DNA of 64,000 bases from Arthrobacter gandavensis (lineage in GTDB: Bacteria > Actinomycetota > Actinomycetes > Actinomycetales > Micrococcaceae): assembly GCF_009192735.1 (NCBI RefSeq), contig NZ_VTFU01000002.1, positions 124,001 to 188,000 on the forward strand, in the 5' to 3' direction. A program made the position numbers and the translations under genes. The notes below the pieces were generated by a model. It worked only from the letters and a program-made list of their open reading frames with translations. It did not search any database and had not been told where the DNA came from. Positions 25,755-35,482 of this stretch are shown here, in pieces; position 1 is the first letter of the stretch; each line of letters opens with the position of its first letter.

Positions 25755-25767
25755 GCGAATCATTCGC
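25755..25767. promoter_or_regulatory. Predicted Zur operator upstream of znuA
   Basis: GCGAATCATTCGC at 25755-25767 is a perfect 5-3-5 inverted repeat; read on the minus strand the centre is AATGATT, as in actinobacterial Zur boxes of the TGAAAATGATTTTCA kind. It lies 89-101 bases before znuA, and a zur gene is only 2.8 kb away. The call rests on the central match and on context. Confidence 0.55.
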
Positions 25768-25828
25768 ATATGCCGAAGGGGTACGTCCCTGCCCGAAAGA
25801 GCGGCGCCTCTGCCCGTCCGGCACCGGC

Positions 25829-26899
25829 TTACTCCGTGTAGCTTTCTCCGGTGCGCCGGAAGCCCTGGGCCTGCGTCGCATCGCGGATCTCTCCCACCAG
25901 CTGCTCAATGATGTCTTCCAGGAACAGCACTCCGCGGGTCTGGTTGTCCGGTCCCAGGACACGGGCCAGATGGGACCCGGTGCGCTGCATGGTGGCCAGT
26001 GCGTCTTCGATTCCGTCATCAAGGCGCAGGTTGGCCAGGGTCCGCACCTTGTTTTCGGTCAGCGGCCGGTCGTAGGCATCGGCCGGGATGGCCATGATGT
26101 CCTTCAAATGCATGTAGCCGGTCAGGTTGCCCTGCTCATCCATCAGGACAAACCGGGAGAACCCGGTGCGCCCCACGGCTTTCTCGAACTCCGCGGGAGT
26201 GGTGTCAGTGCGCAGCGTCACGAGCTCATCCAGCGGGACCATGACGGTGCCGGCACTCTGTCCGGAGAATTCCAGCGCTCCCGAAATAATGCCGGAATCA
26301 TCGGCGACCGTTCCGTGCTTCGTGGACTCCTCCACGATGGACTGCATCTCCTCCAGAGTGAAGGCCGATGCCACTTCGTCCTTGGGCGTAATGCCCATGA
26401 CCCGCAGTGCATGGTTCGCCAGCCAGTTGAGGGTGAAGATGACCGGGCGGACCACACGGGAGATCAGCACCAGCGGCGGCGCCAGTAGCAGAGCCGCCCG
26501 GTCGGCGACGGACACCGAAATGTTCTTCGGGACCATCTCCCCGAACGTCACGTGCAGGAAAGTGACAATCAGCAGCGCCACCAGGAAGCCGGCACCATCG
26601 GCGAACTCCACCGGCAGGCCAAGCGCCTCCAGCGGAGCGGCCAGCAGGTGATGGATCGCGGGTTCCGCCACGGACAGGATCAGCAGCGAGCACACGGTGA
26701 TGCCCAGTTGAGCGCACGCGAGCATCAGCGACACGTGTTCCATCGCCCAGAGAGTGGTTTTGGCCCGCTTCGAGCCGGCGTCGGCCAGCGGCTCAATCTG
26801 GCTGCGGCGTGCGGACATGACGGCGAACTCGCTGCCGACGAAGAAGGCGTTGCCGATCAGCAGCACCACCAGCCAGAAAATACCCATAACGTCACTCAT
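25829..26899 (-). CDS. CNNM/CBS-domain membrane protein (HlyC/CorC family)
   Basis: Membrane protein of 356 residues. The N-terminal CNNM (DUF21) domain has about four helices (first: GIFWLVVLLIGNAFFVGSEF), followed by two CBS domains (about 205-330) with MVPLDELVTLRTD and LGPDNQTRGVLFLEDIIEQL. CNNM proteins are linked to magnesium or cobalt transport; the older haemolysin label is not informative. It lacks a CorC_HlyC C-terminal domain. Its start overlaps the stop of its paralogue by four bases. Confidence 0.87.
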   Translation of the reverse strand: MSDVMGIFWLVVLLIGNAFFVGSEFAVMSARRSQIEPLADAGSKRAKTTLWAMEHVSLMLACAQLGITVCSLLILSVAEPAIHHLLAAPLEALGLPVEFADGAGFLVALLIVTFLHVTFGEMVPKNISVSVADRAALLLAPPLVLISRVVRPVIFTLNWLANHALRVMGITPKDEVASAFTLEEMQSIVEESTKHGTVADDSGIISGALEFSGQSAGTVMVPLDELVTLRTDTTPAEFEKAVGRTGFSRFVLMDEQGNLTGYMHLKDIMAIPADAYDRPLTENKVRTLANLRLDDGIEDALATMQRTGSHLARVLGPDNQTRGVLFLEDIIEQLVGEIRDATQAQGFRRTGESYTE

Positions 26900-28326
26900 C
26901 GCCGGCCCCCCTTGCCGGCGGCGTTCTTCTCCGCCGACTTCCTCTCGGCCGCCTGCCGGACTGCGGCATCCGCGGCCGACTCGTCCTCGGACGCCGGTGC
27001 GCCTTCATCCGCGGTCGACGGGTCGTCGTCGTTGTCCCGGGGAATAAAGCTGACGCGGTCGATGCGCCGCCCGTCCATCCGTTCGACTTCCAGCACACCG
27101 CCGTCGACGTCCACCCGGTCTCCGGTCAACGGGATGCGGCCAAGCTCGGCCATGATGTACCCGCCCACCGTTTCATACCCCGCTTCATCAGGGATGGTCA
27201 GCAGGGGCACCAGCCGGGACACTTCGTCGGGACGCATGATCCCCGGGAAATACCAGGCACCGGCCGCACTCTGCAGGACGCCCGGCTTGATCTTGTCGTG
27301 CTCGTCGGAGACTTCCCCGACGATCTCCTCCACCAAGTCCTCCAGGGTTGCGACGCCGGCGGTGCCGCCCCATTCGTCCAGGACCACTGCGAGCTGGAGA
27401 TTGGCACCGCGCAGCTCTGACAGCAGGCTGTCCAGATGAACTGTTTCGGGAACCCGCAGGACCTCGCTCATGATCGCTCCGGCCGGAAGATCGGCACGCC
27501 GGTCGCGCGGCACGGCCACGGCCTTCTTGACGTGGACCACGCCGCGGATATCGTCCGGGGAATCCCCGAGGACGGGAAAGCGTGAATAGCCGGTGCGGCG
27601 GGCCGCTTCGATGACGTCCGCCACCGGCTGCTCCGAGTCAATGGTCTCGAGCCGGATTCTGGGGGTCATGACGTCGGCGGCAGTCCGCTCCGCAAAGGAA
27701 AAGGTTCGGGAGAGGAAGTTGGCGGTCCCCTGGTCCAGGGTTCCCATTTCGGCCGAGCGCCGGACCATGGAGGAAAGCTCCGCGGGAGTCCGTGCCCCCG
27801 ACACCTCTTCCTTGGCCTCCAAGCCAAAGAGGTGCAGCACCTTATTGGAGAAACCGTTCAGCAGCAGGATGGCCGGCTTGAACAGCACGGTGAAGGCCAG
27901 CTGCGGCCGGGCCAGTGCCCGCCCCATGCGGAAGGGCAGGGAAATCGACATGTTCTTGGGGATCAGCTCCCCCAGCAGCATGGACAGGAAGGTCGCCAGG
28001 ATCATGGCCGTCACCACGGACACGGAGTCCACGGCCACGGCGGGCAGCCCAAGGCTGGAAAGCGGAGCCTTCAGCAGCCTGCCCACCGACGGTTCCATGA
28101 CAAAGCCGGTCAGGAGCGTGGTCAGGGTAATACCCAGCTGGCAGCTGGAAAGCTGGGTCGAGAGGGACGTCAGGCAGCGCAGCAGCGGCTCCGCTGCCTT
28201 GTCGCCGTTCTCCACGGCCCGCCGCACGGTGGGCTGGTCCAGCGCCACCAGTGAAAACTCAACGGCCACAAAAAAGCCGGTGCCGAGAATCAGCACCAGG
28301 CCAAAAACGAGATAAAGCCATTCCAT
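26896..28326 (-). CDS. CNNM/CBS/CorC_HlyC membrane protein
   Basis: Paralogue of the next gene, 476 residues. CNNM domain helices at about 1-200 (GLVLILGTGFFVAVEFSLVA; LGELIPKNMSISLPFRM) are followed by two CBS domains (FAERTAADVMTPRIRLET; VVLDEWGGTAGVATLEDLVE) and a CorC_HlyC domain near 360-430 with VGGYIMAELGRIP. The C terminus is an acidic, low-complexity tail. The full four-part architecture suggests a magnesium/cobalt efflux-linked protein. It is the first gene of a pair and is divergent from kgd. Confidence 0.87.
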   Translation of the reverse strand: MEWLYLVFGLVLILGTGFFVAVEFSLVALDQPTVRRAVENGDKAAEPLLRCLTSLSTQLSSCQLGITLTTLLTGFVMEPSVGRLLKAPLSSLGLPAVAVDSVSVVTAMILATFLSMLLGELIPKNMSISLPFRMGRALARPQLAFTVLFKPAILLLNGFSNKVLHLFGLEAKEEVSGARTPAELSSMVRRSAEMGTLDQGTANFLSRTFSFAERTAADVMTPRIRLETIDSEQPVADVIEAARRTGYSRFPVLGDSPDDIRGVVHVKKAVAVPRDRRADLPAGAIMSEVLRVPETVHLDSLLSELRGANLQLAVVLDEWGGTAGVATLEDLVEEIVGEVSDEHDKIKPGVLQSAAGAWYFPGIMRPDEVSRLVPLLTIPDEAGYETVGGYIMAELGRIPLTGDRVDVDGGVLEVERMDGRRIDRVSFIPRDNDDDPSTADEGAPASEDESAADAAVRQAAERKSAEKNAAGKGGRR

Positions 28327-28854
28327 CTTAGAGTCTCACCGCCGGGATGGGGCGGGAGGAGCGCGGTTTACTGCGCTTCAGTGCGGGTCCGGGAAGAGAT
28401 CCGGGGCAGCGCGCAGGCGGAGGGTGATCGGCTGAGGCCGGTCTGGAAGGCTCCGATGCGGCGGGAGTGGTTCGGGGCGTCTGTGTTCGGGCGTTGCCGG
28501 CTCTGTGCGAGCGGTCCGCAGGAGCTGCGGACCGGGTTGCAGGCCGGCGCCTAGAGAAACTGTCCATAGATCTTTCAGTTTACAGGTTCGTGATTCCACC
28601 GCCACAGGGGCGCACCGCGGCCTTGGATCCGCCACGCGCCGGGCACGTCATTTGCGGCCTGGCGGGCCGTGGCCGCTGTGACGTGACGCATCTCAAAGGG
28701 GAATTGGCCAGTTGTCCCGCATTGTCACTAGACTGGCATGAAGTCTCGGTCACTGCGCACCGGCCGGGCCGCACCAGGGAGCTTTGAGGCTTTAAGCCCT
28801 CAGACATGGTGCCAATCAGGGCAAAAGGCAACTCATGGAAGAGGCGTATTAACA
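28327..28854. other. Divergent intergenic region between the CNNM operon and kgd
   Basis: I see no convincing gene in these 528 bases. CGGTCCGCA (28512-28520) and TGCGGACCG (28526-28534) form a nine-base-pair hairpin of unknown role. TAGACT at 28729-28734 is a plausible -10 for kgd, with TTGGCC at 28704-28709 as a weak -35 at 19-base spacing. The region should hold promoters for both directions. Confidence 0.5.
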
Positions 28855-31800
28855 GTGCCAGACCAATCCAACCACCGTCTGCCGGAAGAATTCGGCGGCA
28901 ACGAGTGGCTTGTCGATGAACTCTACGAGCAGTATCTGAAGGACAAAAACTCGGTTGACAAGAAGTGGTGGAGCATCTTCGACTCCTTCAAGGATGAGGA
29001 AGCACAGGGCTCCAACACCGCTGCCGCAAACGGTTCCGCGGCTCCCACTGAACTGGGTGCAAACCCGGCAACCCGTCAGCTTCCCGTAGTGCAGGCCGAC
29101 GCCGCGAAGCCGAAGGCCTCCGGAGAGTCCCCCGCTTCCACTCAGCAGTCCGGGAAGCCTCCCGTCGCCAAGGAAGCGGCAGCATCCAACTCCGCTGCCA
29201 AGGATTCAAAGCCCGCCGAGGCCAAGACTGAAGCGTCCGACACGAAGACGCCGATTCCGGCCCAGCTGCCCAAGACGCAGCCCAGCAACGCCGCAGCTGA
29301 GGAAGACAAGGTCAACGTCCTGCGCGGACCGGCCAAGGCCATCGCCACCAACATGGACCTCAGCCTCAGCGTCCCCACCGCCACCACGGTTCGCGCCGTG
29401 CCGGCCAAGCTGCTGATCGACAACCGCATCGTCATCAACAGCCACCTGGAACGCGCCCGCGGCGGCAAGGTGTCCTTCACGCACCTGCTCGGCTACGCCA
29501 TCATCCGCGCAGCGGCCATGTTCCCGTCCCAGAACGTTTATTACGACGTCGTTGACGGCAAGCCCGTTGCCGTTCAGCCCGCCCACGTAAACTTTGGCCT
29601 GGCCATTGACATGCCCAAGCCTGACGGCACGCGCCTGCTCGTGGTTCCGAACATCAAGAAGGCCGAGACGCTGAACTTCTCGGAGTTCTGGCACGCCTAT
29701 GAAGAACTCGTGAAGAAGGCCCGCAACGGCAAGCTCACGGCGGACGACTACAAGGGCACCACCATCTCGCTGACCAACCCGGGCGGAATCGGCACGGTCC
29801 ACTCCGTGCCCCGCCTGTCCAAGGGCCAGGCCTGCATCATCGGTGCCGGCGCCCTTGACTACCCGGCTGAGTTCCAGGGATCCAACGAGAAGATCCTGGC
29901 CCGCAACGCCATCTCCAAGATCATCACGCTGACCTCCACCTATGACCACCGTGTCATCCAGGGGGCCGGCAGCGGCGAGTTCCTGCGCATCATCCACCAG
30001 CTGCTCCTCGGTGAACAGAACTTCTACGACGACATCTTCGAGTCGCTGCGGATTCCGTACGAGCCGGTCCGCTGGAGCCCTGACATCCAGGTGAACCCAG
30101 AAGAGCAGATCAACAAGGTTGCGCGTATCCAGCAGCTGATCCACTCCTACCGCGTCCGCGGCCACCTGATGGCGGACACCAACCCGCTGGAGTACGTCCA
30201 GCGCCGCCACGCGGACCTGGACATCCTGAACCACGGCCTGACGCTGTGGGACCTGGACCGTGAATGGCCCACCGGCGGCTTCGGCGGCAAGCCGATGCTC
30301 AAGCTTCGCAAGATCCTCGGCGTGCTCCGCGACGCGTACTGCCGCACCGCCGGCATCGAGTACATGCACATCCAGGACCCCGAAGAGCGCGAATGGTTCC
30401 AGGAGCGCCTGGAAACCAAGTACAGCAAGCCGACCCGCGAAGAACAGCTGCGGATCCTGAGCAAGCTGAACGCGGCTGAAGCCTTCGAGACCTTCCTGCA
30501 GACCAAGTTCGTCGGCCAGAAGCGCTTCTCGCTGGAAGGCGGGGAATCCCTGATCCCGCTGCTGGACGCCGTGATTTCCGGTGCCGCCGACGACGGCCTC
30601 GAAGAGGTTGGCATCGGCATGGCCCACCGCGGCCGCCTGAACGTGCTGACCAACATTGCCGGCAAGACCTATGCCCAGGTCTTCCGCGAGTTCGAAGGAA
30701 CCCAGGACCCGCGCAGCGTCCAGGGCTCCGGCGACGTCAAGTACCACCTTGGCACCGAAGGCACTTTCACCTCGGACAACGGCAACCAGACGAAGGTCTA
30801 CCTTGCCGCCAACCCCTCGCACCTTGAAGCCGGGGACTCAGTCCTTGAAGGCATCGTGCGCGCCAAGCAGGACCGGCTGGACAAGGGCGATGAGTTCCCC
30901 GTCCTGCCGATCCTCATCCACGGCGACGCAGCCTTCGCCGGCCAGGGCGTGGTGGCGGAAACGCTGAACCTGTCCCAGCTGCGCGGCTACCGCACCGGCG
31001 GAACCATCCACATCGTGGTCAACAACCAGGTCGGCTTCACCACCTCGCCCACCTCCTCGCGCTCCTCGGTGTACTCCACCGACGTCGCGAAGATGGTCCA
31101 GGCACCGATCTTCCACGTGAACGGTGACGATCCTGAGCAGGTCGTGCGCATTGCGCAGCTGGCCTACGACTACCGTCAGCGCTTCAACAAGGACGTTGTC
31201 ATCGACATGGTCTGCTACCGCCGCCGCGGCCACAACGAGGGCGACGACCCCTCGATGACGCAGCCGATGATGTACAGCCTGATCGAAGCCAAGCGCTCCG
31301 TCCGCAAGCTGTACACCGAGTCCCTCATCGGACGCGGCGACATCAGCCAGGAAGAGGCCGAGCAGGCACTGCGCGACTACCAGGGCCGCCTCGAGCGGGT
31401 CTTCGCGGAAACGCATGCCGCGCAGACCTCTCCCCTGCCGGTCATCACCAAGGACACCGAAGCGGTTTCCGACCTGGAGCGCCCGGCGTCCCAGCAAGAG
31501 GGCACCACCATTGTGTCCCCCGCTTCCACGGCAATCTCCGCCGAGGTGCTGGCCCACATCGGCAAGGCCCACGTGGCCGTCCCCGAAGGCTTCACCGTCC
31601 ACCCGAAGCTCAAGGCCCTGCTGGAGAAGCGCGAGCAGATGTCCCGCGAAGGCGGCATCGACTGGGGCTTCGCTGAAATTGCGGCGTTCGGATCCCTGGT
31701 CATGGAAGGTGTTCCCGTACGCCTTGCCGGCCAGGACTCGCGCCGCGGCACGTTCACGCAGCGCCACGCCGTGTTCCACGACCGGGCCACCGGTGCCGAG

Positions 31801-32679
31801 TGGACCCCGCTCGCGGAGCTGGATCCGAACCAGGCCAAGCTGTGGATCTACGATTCGCTGCTGTCCGAATTCGCCGCCATGGGCTTCGAATACGGCTACT
31901 CGGTGGAGCGCCCGGACGCACTCGTGCTGTGGGAAGCCCAGTTCGGCGACTTCGTCAACGGTGCCCAGACCATCATCGATGAGTTCATCTCCTCCGCCGA
32001 GCAGAAGTGGGGCCAGCGTTCCTCGCTGGTGCTGATGCTGCCGCACGGCTACGAGGGCCAGGGGCCGGACCACTCGTCCGCCCGGATCGAGCGCTTCCTG
32101 CAGATGTGCGCCGAGGACAACATGATTGTTGCCAACCCCACCACGGGTGCCTCGCACTTCCACCTGCTGCGCCGCCAGGCGTACAGCCGGCCGCGCAAGC
32201 CGTTGATCATCTTCACGCCGAAGCAGCTGCTTCGCCTGAAGGCGGCGGCCACGCAGGTGGAGGACTTCACTCAGGGTTCGTTCCAGCCGGTGATCCCGGA
32301 ACACGCCGAGCTCGACGCAAACGCGGTCGAGCGGGTGCTCCTGGTCTCCGGACGCCTGTACTACGATCTGCTGGCTAACCGCCAGAAGACCGGCGACGAG
32401 AAGACGGCCATCGTCCGCGTGGAGCAGCTGTACCCGCTTCCCGTTGCGGACATCCAGGCCGCCGTGGCCAAGTACCCGAACGCCGACTTGGTCTGGGCTC
32501 AGGACGAGCCTGCCAACCAGGGGCCGTGGCCGTTTATCGGCCTGAATCTGCCGGCACAGCTGGACCGGCCGCTGCGCCTGGTCTCGCGTCCGGCATCGGC
32601 ATCCACGGCAACCGGCTCGGCCAAGCGGCACGCCGTCGAGCAGGACATTCTTGTCAAGAAGGCCTTCGAACGTCAGTAG
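28855..32679 (+). CDS. kgd: Multifunctional 2-oxoglutarate decarboxylase/dehydrogenase (Kgd/OdhA type)
   Basis: TCA-cycle enzyme of 1274 residues that decarboxylates 2-oxoglutarate with thiamine diphosphate and acts as E1 plus a built-in E2-like succinyltransferase domain. Order: a short E1 N-terminal segment ([15 protein letters not shown]), a long Ala/Lys/Pro/Ser linker (about 45-150), the acyltransferase domain (about 155-420) with catalytic TYDHRVIQG near 362, then the E1 core with [33 protein letters not shown] and [17 protein letters not shown]. Like other actinobacterial enzymes it lacks a lipoyl domain. The GTG at 28855 gives MPDQSN as the start, as in relatives, with GGAAGAGG upstream. 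In mycobacteria and corynebacteria the enzyme is inhibited by the FHA protein GarA/OdhI. Confidence 0.96.
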   Translation: MPDQSNHRLPEEFGGNEWLVDELYEQYLKDKNSVDKKWWSIFDSFKDEEAQGSNTAAANGSAAPTELGANPATRQLPVVQADAAKPKASGESPASTQQSGKPPVAKEAAASNSAAKDSKPAEAKTEASDTKTPIPAQLPKTQPSNAAAEEDKVNVLRGPAKAIATNMDLSLSVPTATTVRAVPAKLLIDNRIVINSHLERARGGKVSFTHLLGYAIIRAAAMFPSQNVYYDVVDGKPVAVQPAHVNFGLAIDMPKPDGTRLLVVPNIKKAETLNFSEFWHAYEELVKKARNGKLTADDYKGTTISLTNPGGIGTVHSVPRLSKGQACIIGAGALDYPAEFQGSNEKILARNAISKIITLTSTYDHRVIQGAGSGEFLRIIHQLLLGEQNFYDDIFESLRIPYEPVRWSPDIQVNPEEQINKVARIQQLIHSYRVRGHLMADTNPLEYVQRRHADLDILNHGLTLWDLDREWPTGGFGGKPMLKLRKILGVLRDAYCRTAGIEYMHIQDPEEREWFQERLETKYSKPTREEQLRILSKLNAAEAFETFLQTKFVGQKRFSLEGGESLIPLLDAVISGAADDGLEEVGIGMAHRGRLNVLTNIAGKTYAQVFREFEGTQDPRSVQGSGDVKYHLGTEGTFTSDNGNQTKVYLAANPSHLEAGDSVLEGIVRAKQDRLDKGDEFPVLPILIHGDAAFAGQGVVAETLNLSQLRGYRTGGTIHIVVNNQVGFTTSPTSSRSSVYSTDVAKMVQAPIFHVNGDDPEQVVRIAQLAYDYRQRFNKDVVIDMVCYRRRGHNEGDDPSMTQPMMYSLIEAKRSVRKLYTESLIGRGDISQEEAEQALRDYQGRLERVFAETHAAQTSPLPVITKDTEAVSDLERPASQQEGTTIVSPASTAISAEVLAHIGKAHVAVPEGFTVHPKLKALLEKREQMSREGGIDWGFAEIAAFGSLVMEGVPVRLAGQDSRRGTFTQRHAVFHDRATGAEWTPLAELDPNQAKLWIYDSLLSEFAAMGFEYGYSVERPDALVLWEAQFGDFVNGAQTIIDEFISSAEQKWGQRSSLVLMLPHGYEGQGPDHSSARIERFLQMCAEDNMIVANPTTGASHFHLLRRQAYSRPRKPLIIFTPKQLLRLKAAATQVEDFTQGSFQPVIPEHAELDANAVERVLLVSGRLYYDLLANRQKTGDEKTAIVRVEQLYPLPVADIQAAVAKYPNADLVWAQDEPANQGPWPFIGLNLPAQLDRPLRLVSRPASASTATGSAKRHAVEQDILVKKAFERQ

Positions 32680-32688
32680 GCTAAGTTT

Positions 32689-32725
32689 GGGGTGGGGCGC
32701 CGGTGGCGCCCCACCCCGTTTTTTT
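32689..32725 (+). terminator. Rho-independent terminator after kgd
   Basis: Arms GGGGTGGGGCGCC (32689-32701) and GGCGCCCCACCCC (32705-32717) are perfect complements with a three-base loop, followed by G and seven T. It is among the strongest terminators in the window and separates kgd from the gene at 32746. Confidence 0.95.
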
Positions 32726-32745
32726 GTGACCGGAGAAGGTGACTA

Positions 32746-33345
32746 GTGGAACAACGCAAAATCAGGCTTGCAGCCGTCGGGGACGAGCTGCTGGCCGGGC
32801 ACGGCGACCCGCGCGCCCTCGGCTGGCTGGGCCGCGTACTTGCCCGCACCACCCCCGAAAACGTGAGCGTCCAGGCGTACACACTGGCTGCGCCCCAGGA
32901 GGGAACGGAATCCCTGGCCAACCGCTGGCTCCAGGAAGCGGGACGCCGGTTCGACGACCACTGCGAAAACCGGCTGGTCATCGGCCTGTCCGACCGTGAC
33001 CTGGACCTGGACCTGTCGACGGCGCGCAGCCGCCTGAACCTGGCCAACATCCTCGACGGCGCCGCCCAAATGAGCATCAAGGTTTTTGTTGTCGGTCCCC
33101 CTCCGGGACTGGATGCCGAGCGGAACCGCCGCCTTTCCGATTTGTCCGCCGCCTTCGGTGACGTGACGACGCGGCGCAAGCACGTGTACGTGGACACGCT
33201 CACGCCCCTGCTCAACCACGAACAGTGGCGCACCGACCTGGCGTCCAACGGCGGCACGCCCGGCCAGGCCGGCTACGGCCTGATGGCCTGGCTGGTCCTG
33301 CACCGTGGCTGGTACCGCTGGCTGGACCTGCCCGACATGAACTAG
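32746..33345 (+). CDS. GDSL/SGNH-like protein lacking catalytic residues
   Basis: Protein of 199 residues with the fold pattern of SGNH hydrolases but without the catalytic residues. Block I, normally GDS, reads VGDELLAGHGDP, so the nucleophile Ser is Glu. Block III reads GLSDRD instead of GxND. The C-terminal block that normally carries D-x-x-H is DLASNGGTPGQAGYGLMAW, with no histidine. The family in Micrococcaceae often has GDEL, from memory, so this may be a conserved non-hydrolytic branch. The GTG start follows GGAGAAGGTGACTA. It lies 20 bases after the kgd terminator. Confidence 0.75.
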   Translation: MEQRKIRLAAVGDELLAGHGDPRALGWLGRVLARTTPENVSVQAYTLAAPQEGTESLANRWLQEAGRRFDDHCENRLVIGLSDRDLDLDLSTARSRLNLANILDGAAQMSIKVFVVGPPPGLDAERNRRLSDLSAAFGDVTTRRKHVYVDTLTPLLNHEQWRTDLASNGGTPGQAGYGLMAWLVLHRGWYRWLDLPDMN

Positions 33346-33386
33346 CGGGCGGCCTGCCACCTGCACCACAGAATCCATAAACACCC

Positions 33387-33414
33387 GCGGATCCCGGCAC
33401 CAGCCGGGATCCGC
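33387..33414 (+). terminator. Hairpin terminator after the GDSL-like gene
   Basis: GCGGATCCCGGC (33387-33398) pairs perfectly with GCCGGGATCCGC (33403-33414) around ACCA. There is no T-run, so this is a hairpin-type terminator at best. Confidence 0.6.
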
Positions 33415-33490
33415 AGCAGGTTAAGCGCCCCACCGGCACCTTCAACACACCGCTCCCCCGTGTGCTCCAGGTAACAATCGGTTAACATCC

Positions 33491-33503
33491 GCTAACAGTT
33501 AGC
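33491..33503. promoter_or_regulatory. Perfect inverted repeat upstream of the oligopeptide-binding gene
   Basis: GCTAAC-A-GTTAGC at 33491-33503 is a perfect palindrome about 113 bases before the binding-protein start, next to a second symmetric hexamer GTTAAC at 33481-33486. It is a candidate operator for the transporter operon; the regulator is not in the window. Confidence 0.42.
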
Positions 33504-33615
33504 ACGTTGGAAACAAATAGTGGCTAGTCTTTCGGACATGTGGCGGTCATCACGGCCGCTTTGGGGGAGCCGCCGATGGTGGTTCCTGACGACTCATCAC
33601 CAGTTAGGACTACGA

Positions 33616-35370
33616 ATGCGTACAAAGCGCACGGCAACTCTTGCCGCACTTTCCGTGGGGGCCCTGTTCCTTGGCGCCTGCGGCTCAGCCGGAGGCGGCG
33701 AAACCGCCGAAAGCGACACCACCGAGGATGCCAGCCTCGCGTCGTCCATTTCCGTAGCCATCAGCCAGGCTCCGGACTTCTACAACGGCGGAACGTCCAA
33801 GTCCAACAGCGTGTACAACACGTACGTTGACAACCTGGTGCACAGCAACTTCTCGGAGTACAGCCCTGAGGGCGTCATCCGCAACGAAGAGTTTGGAACC
33901 TTCGAAAAGGTCAGTGACGATCCCCTGACCGTGAAGTACACCATCAACGAGGACGCAGTATGGTCCGACGGCACGCCCATCGACTTCGATGACGTCCTGC
34001 TGAACTGGGCCGCTTTCTCCGGCAAGGTCGTGGACGGTGAAGCCGAAATCTTCGAGCCCTCCTCCAACAACGGCTACGAGTACCTGAACATGCCTGAGGG
34101 CGAAGCCGGTGCCAAGGAATTCGAGTACGTCTACGAGACCCCGTACGCCGACTGGGAAAACCTGATGATCGGCTCGCTGATGCCGGCTCACGTTGCAGCT
34201 GAGCAGGGCGGCCTGAGCGTCGAGAACGACGGCGAAGCACTCATCGCAGCAATCCAGGACGGCGACATCGCGGCCCTGAAGCCGGTTGCCACCTTCTGGA
34301 ACACGGGCTGGGGCTACTCGGAAGGCCTCCCCTCGCTTCCCGATGCAGCACTCATTCCCTCTTCCGGCCCGTACAAGCTCGACAACGCAGCCGGCGGAAA
34401 CCTGACGCTGACCAAGAACGAGAACTACTGGGGCGAGGAGCGTCAGGGCGCCACCGACAGCATCGTCTTCAAGACCATTGAAGACACCGAGGCCGTCCAG
34501 GCGCTGCAGAACGGCGACGTGGACGTCATCGAGCCGTCCGGCCCCACGGGCGACACCAAGGACCAGATCGAGGCCATCGGTGACTCTGTGGAGATGCTCA
34601 CCGGCACCGGCATGACCTTCTCCCACATTGACCTGGACCAGTCCGAGAACGGCGTGTTCAAGGACCTCAAGGTACGCCAGGCGTTCTCCAAGTGCGTACC
34701 CCGCCAGGACATCGTGGACAAGTTCGTCAAGCCTGTTGATCCGGAAGCCACCGTGGTCAACCTGCGCGAATACCAGCCCTCGCAGCCCGAGTACGACGAG
34801 ATCCTCGAGGGTGCACCCGCCGCCAGCGAGTACGACGAGGTTGACATCGAAGGCGCCAAGGCGCTCATGGCCGAAGCGGGCAAGACCGCTCCGGTTGATG
34901 TTCGCGTGCTGTTCTCCTCGGCCAGCCAGGTCCGTGCCGACATGACCGCCCTGATCAAGGATTCCTGCGACCAGGCCGGCTTCAACATCATTTCCACCCC
35001 CGACGCTGAGTGGACCAAGAAGCTTGATGAGCTCGGCTCCTGGGATGCCGCACTCTTTGGCTGGGCCGGCTCCGGCCTGGTAGCCAGCGGACAGTCGATC
35101 TACGACTCCGAGGGCGTGCAGAACTACGGCAAGTTCAAGAGCGAGAAGGTTGACGCGATCTGGGACGAAATCGCTCAGACCACCGACGCCGACAAGGTCA
35201 AGGAACTGAAGATCCAGCTCGAAGAGGAACTCGCCAAGGACGTCTACAACGTTCTCCTCTTCGCCAACGCCGACATCGTTGCCCACAACTCCACCATGGA
35301 GAACGTGGAATACAACCCCACCCAGAGCGGCGTCACCTGGAACGCCTTCAAGTGGACCAAGCAGGCCTAA
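33616..35370 (+). CDS. ABC transporter substrate-binding lipoprotein, peptide/nickel family (OppA/DppA type)
   Basis: Extracellular receptor of 584 residues, SBP family 5. The signal ends at a lipobox (FLGAC), followed by a Gly/Glu/Ser/Thr linker. The mature fold shows TYVDNLVHSNFSEYSPEGV, YTINEDAVWSDGTPIDFDDV (the family signature region), and LIPSSGPYKLDNAAGGNLTL. The start ATG at 33616 was chosen as it directly precedes the signal. The ligand is probably an oligopeptide, but the family also binds other solutes. It is followed after 26 bases by a terminator hairpin and then by permease genes. Confidence 0.9.
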   Translation: MRTKRTATLAALSVGALFLGACGSAGGGETAESDTTEDASLASSISVAISQAPDFYNGGTSKSNSVYNTYVDNLVHSNFSEYSPEGVIRNEEFGTFEKVSDDPLTVKYTINEDAVWSDGTPIDFDDVLLNWAAFSGKVVDGEAEIFEPSSNNGYEYLNMPEGEAGAKEFEYVYETPYADWENLMIGSLMPAHVAAEQGGLSVENDGEALIAAIQDGDIAALKPVATFWNTGWGYSEGLPSLPDAALIPSSGPYKLDNAAGGNLTLTKNENYWGEERQGATDSIVFKTIEDTEAVQALQNGDVDVIEPSGPTGDTKDQIEAIGDSVEMLTGTGMTFSHIDLDQSENGVFKDLKVRQAFSKCVPRQDIVDKFVKPVDPEATVVNLREYQPSQPEYDEILEGAPAASEYDEVDIEGAKALMAEAGKTAPVDVRVLFSSASQVRADMTALIKDSCDQAGFNIISTPDAEWTKKLDELGSWDAALFGWAGSGLVASGQSIYDSEGVQNYGKFKSEKVDAIWDEIAQTTDADKVKELKIQLEEELAKDVYNVLLFANADIVAHNSTMENVEYNPTQSGVTWNAFKWTKQA

Positions 35371-35396
35371 CCAAGGCACCGCGCCATAACGGTTAG

Positions 35397-35439
35397 AAAG
35401 CGGGATGGGCAGACCACAGGTCTGCCCATCCCCGCTTTT
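35397..35439 (+). terminator. Intra-operon terminator between binding protein and permease genes
   Basis: AAAGCGGG-ATGGGCAGACC (35397-35415) pairs with GGTCTGCCCAT and CCCCGCTTTT (35419-35439) with one bulged base; a three-base loop and a T-rich end complete it. It lies 26 bases after the binding-protein stop and 44 bases before the first permease, so it probably reduces transcription of the membrane and ATPase genes relative to the receptor. Confidence 0.85.
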
Positions 35440-35482
35440 GTGCCGCAAACGGCTTTCCGTACCATCCCCATAGGAGCCTTCG

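Noticed and set aside
28512-28534. Nine-base-pair hairpin upstream of kgd as a terminator or riboswitch
   Set aside because: No T-run follows, no riboswitch core motif is visible, and it is far from both genes; kept only as a note in the region entry.
29206-30822. A 538-codon open frame opposite kgd
   Set aside because: Antisense shadow of a strongly supported gene; no recognisable domain.
30838-32631. A 597-codon open frame opposite the kgd C-terminal half
   Set aside because: Same reason: high-GC antisense frame without motif, start signal or operon context.
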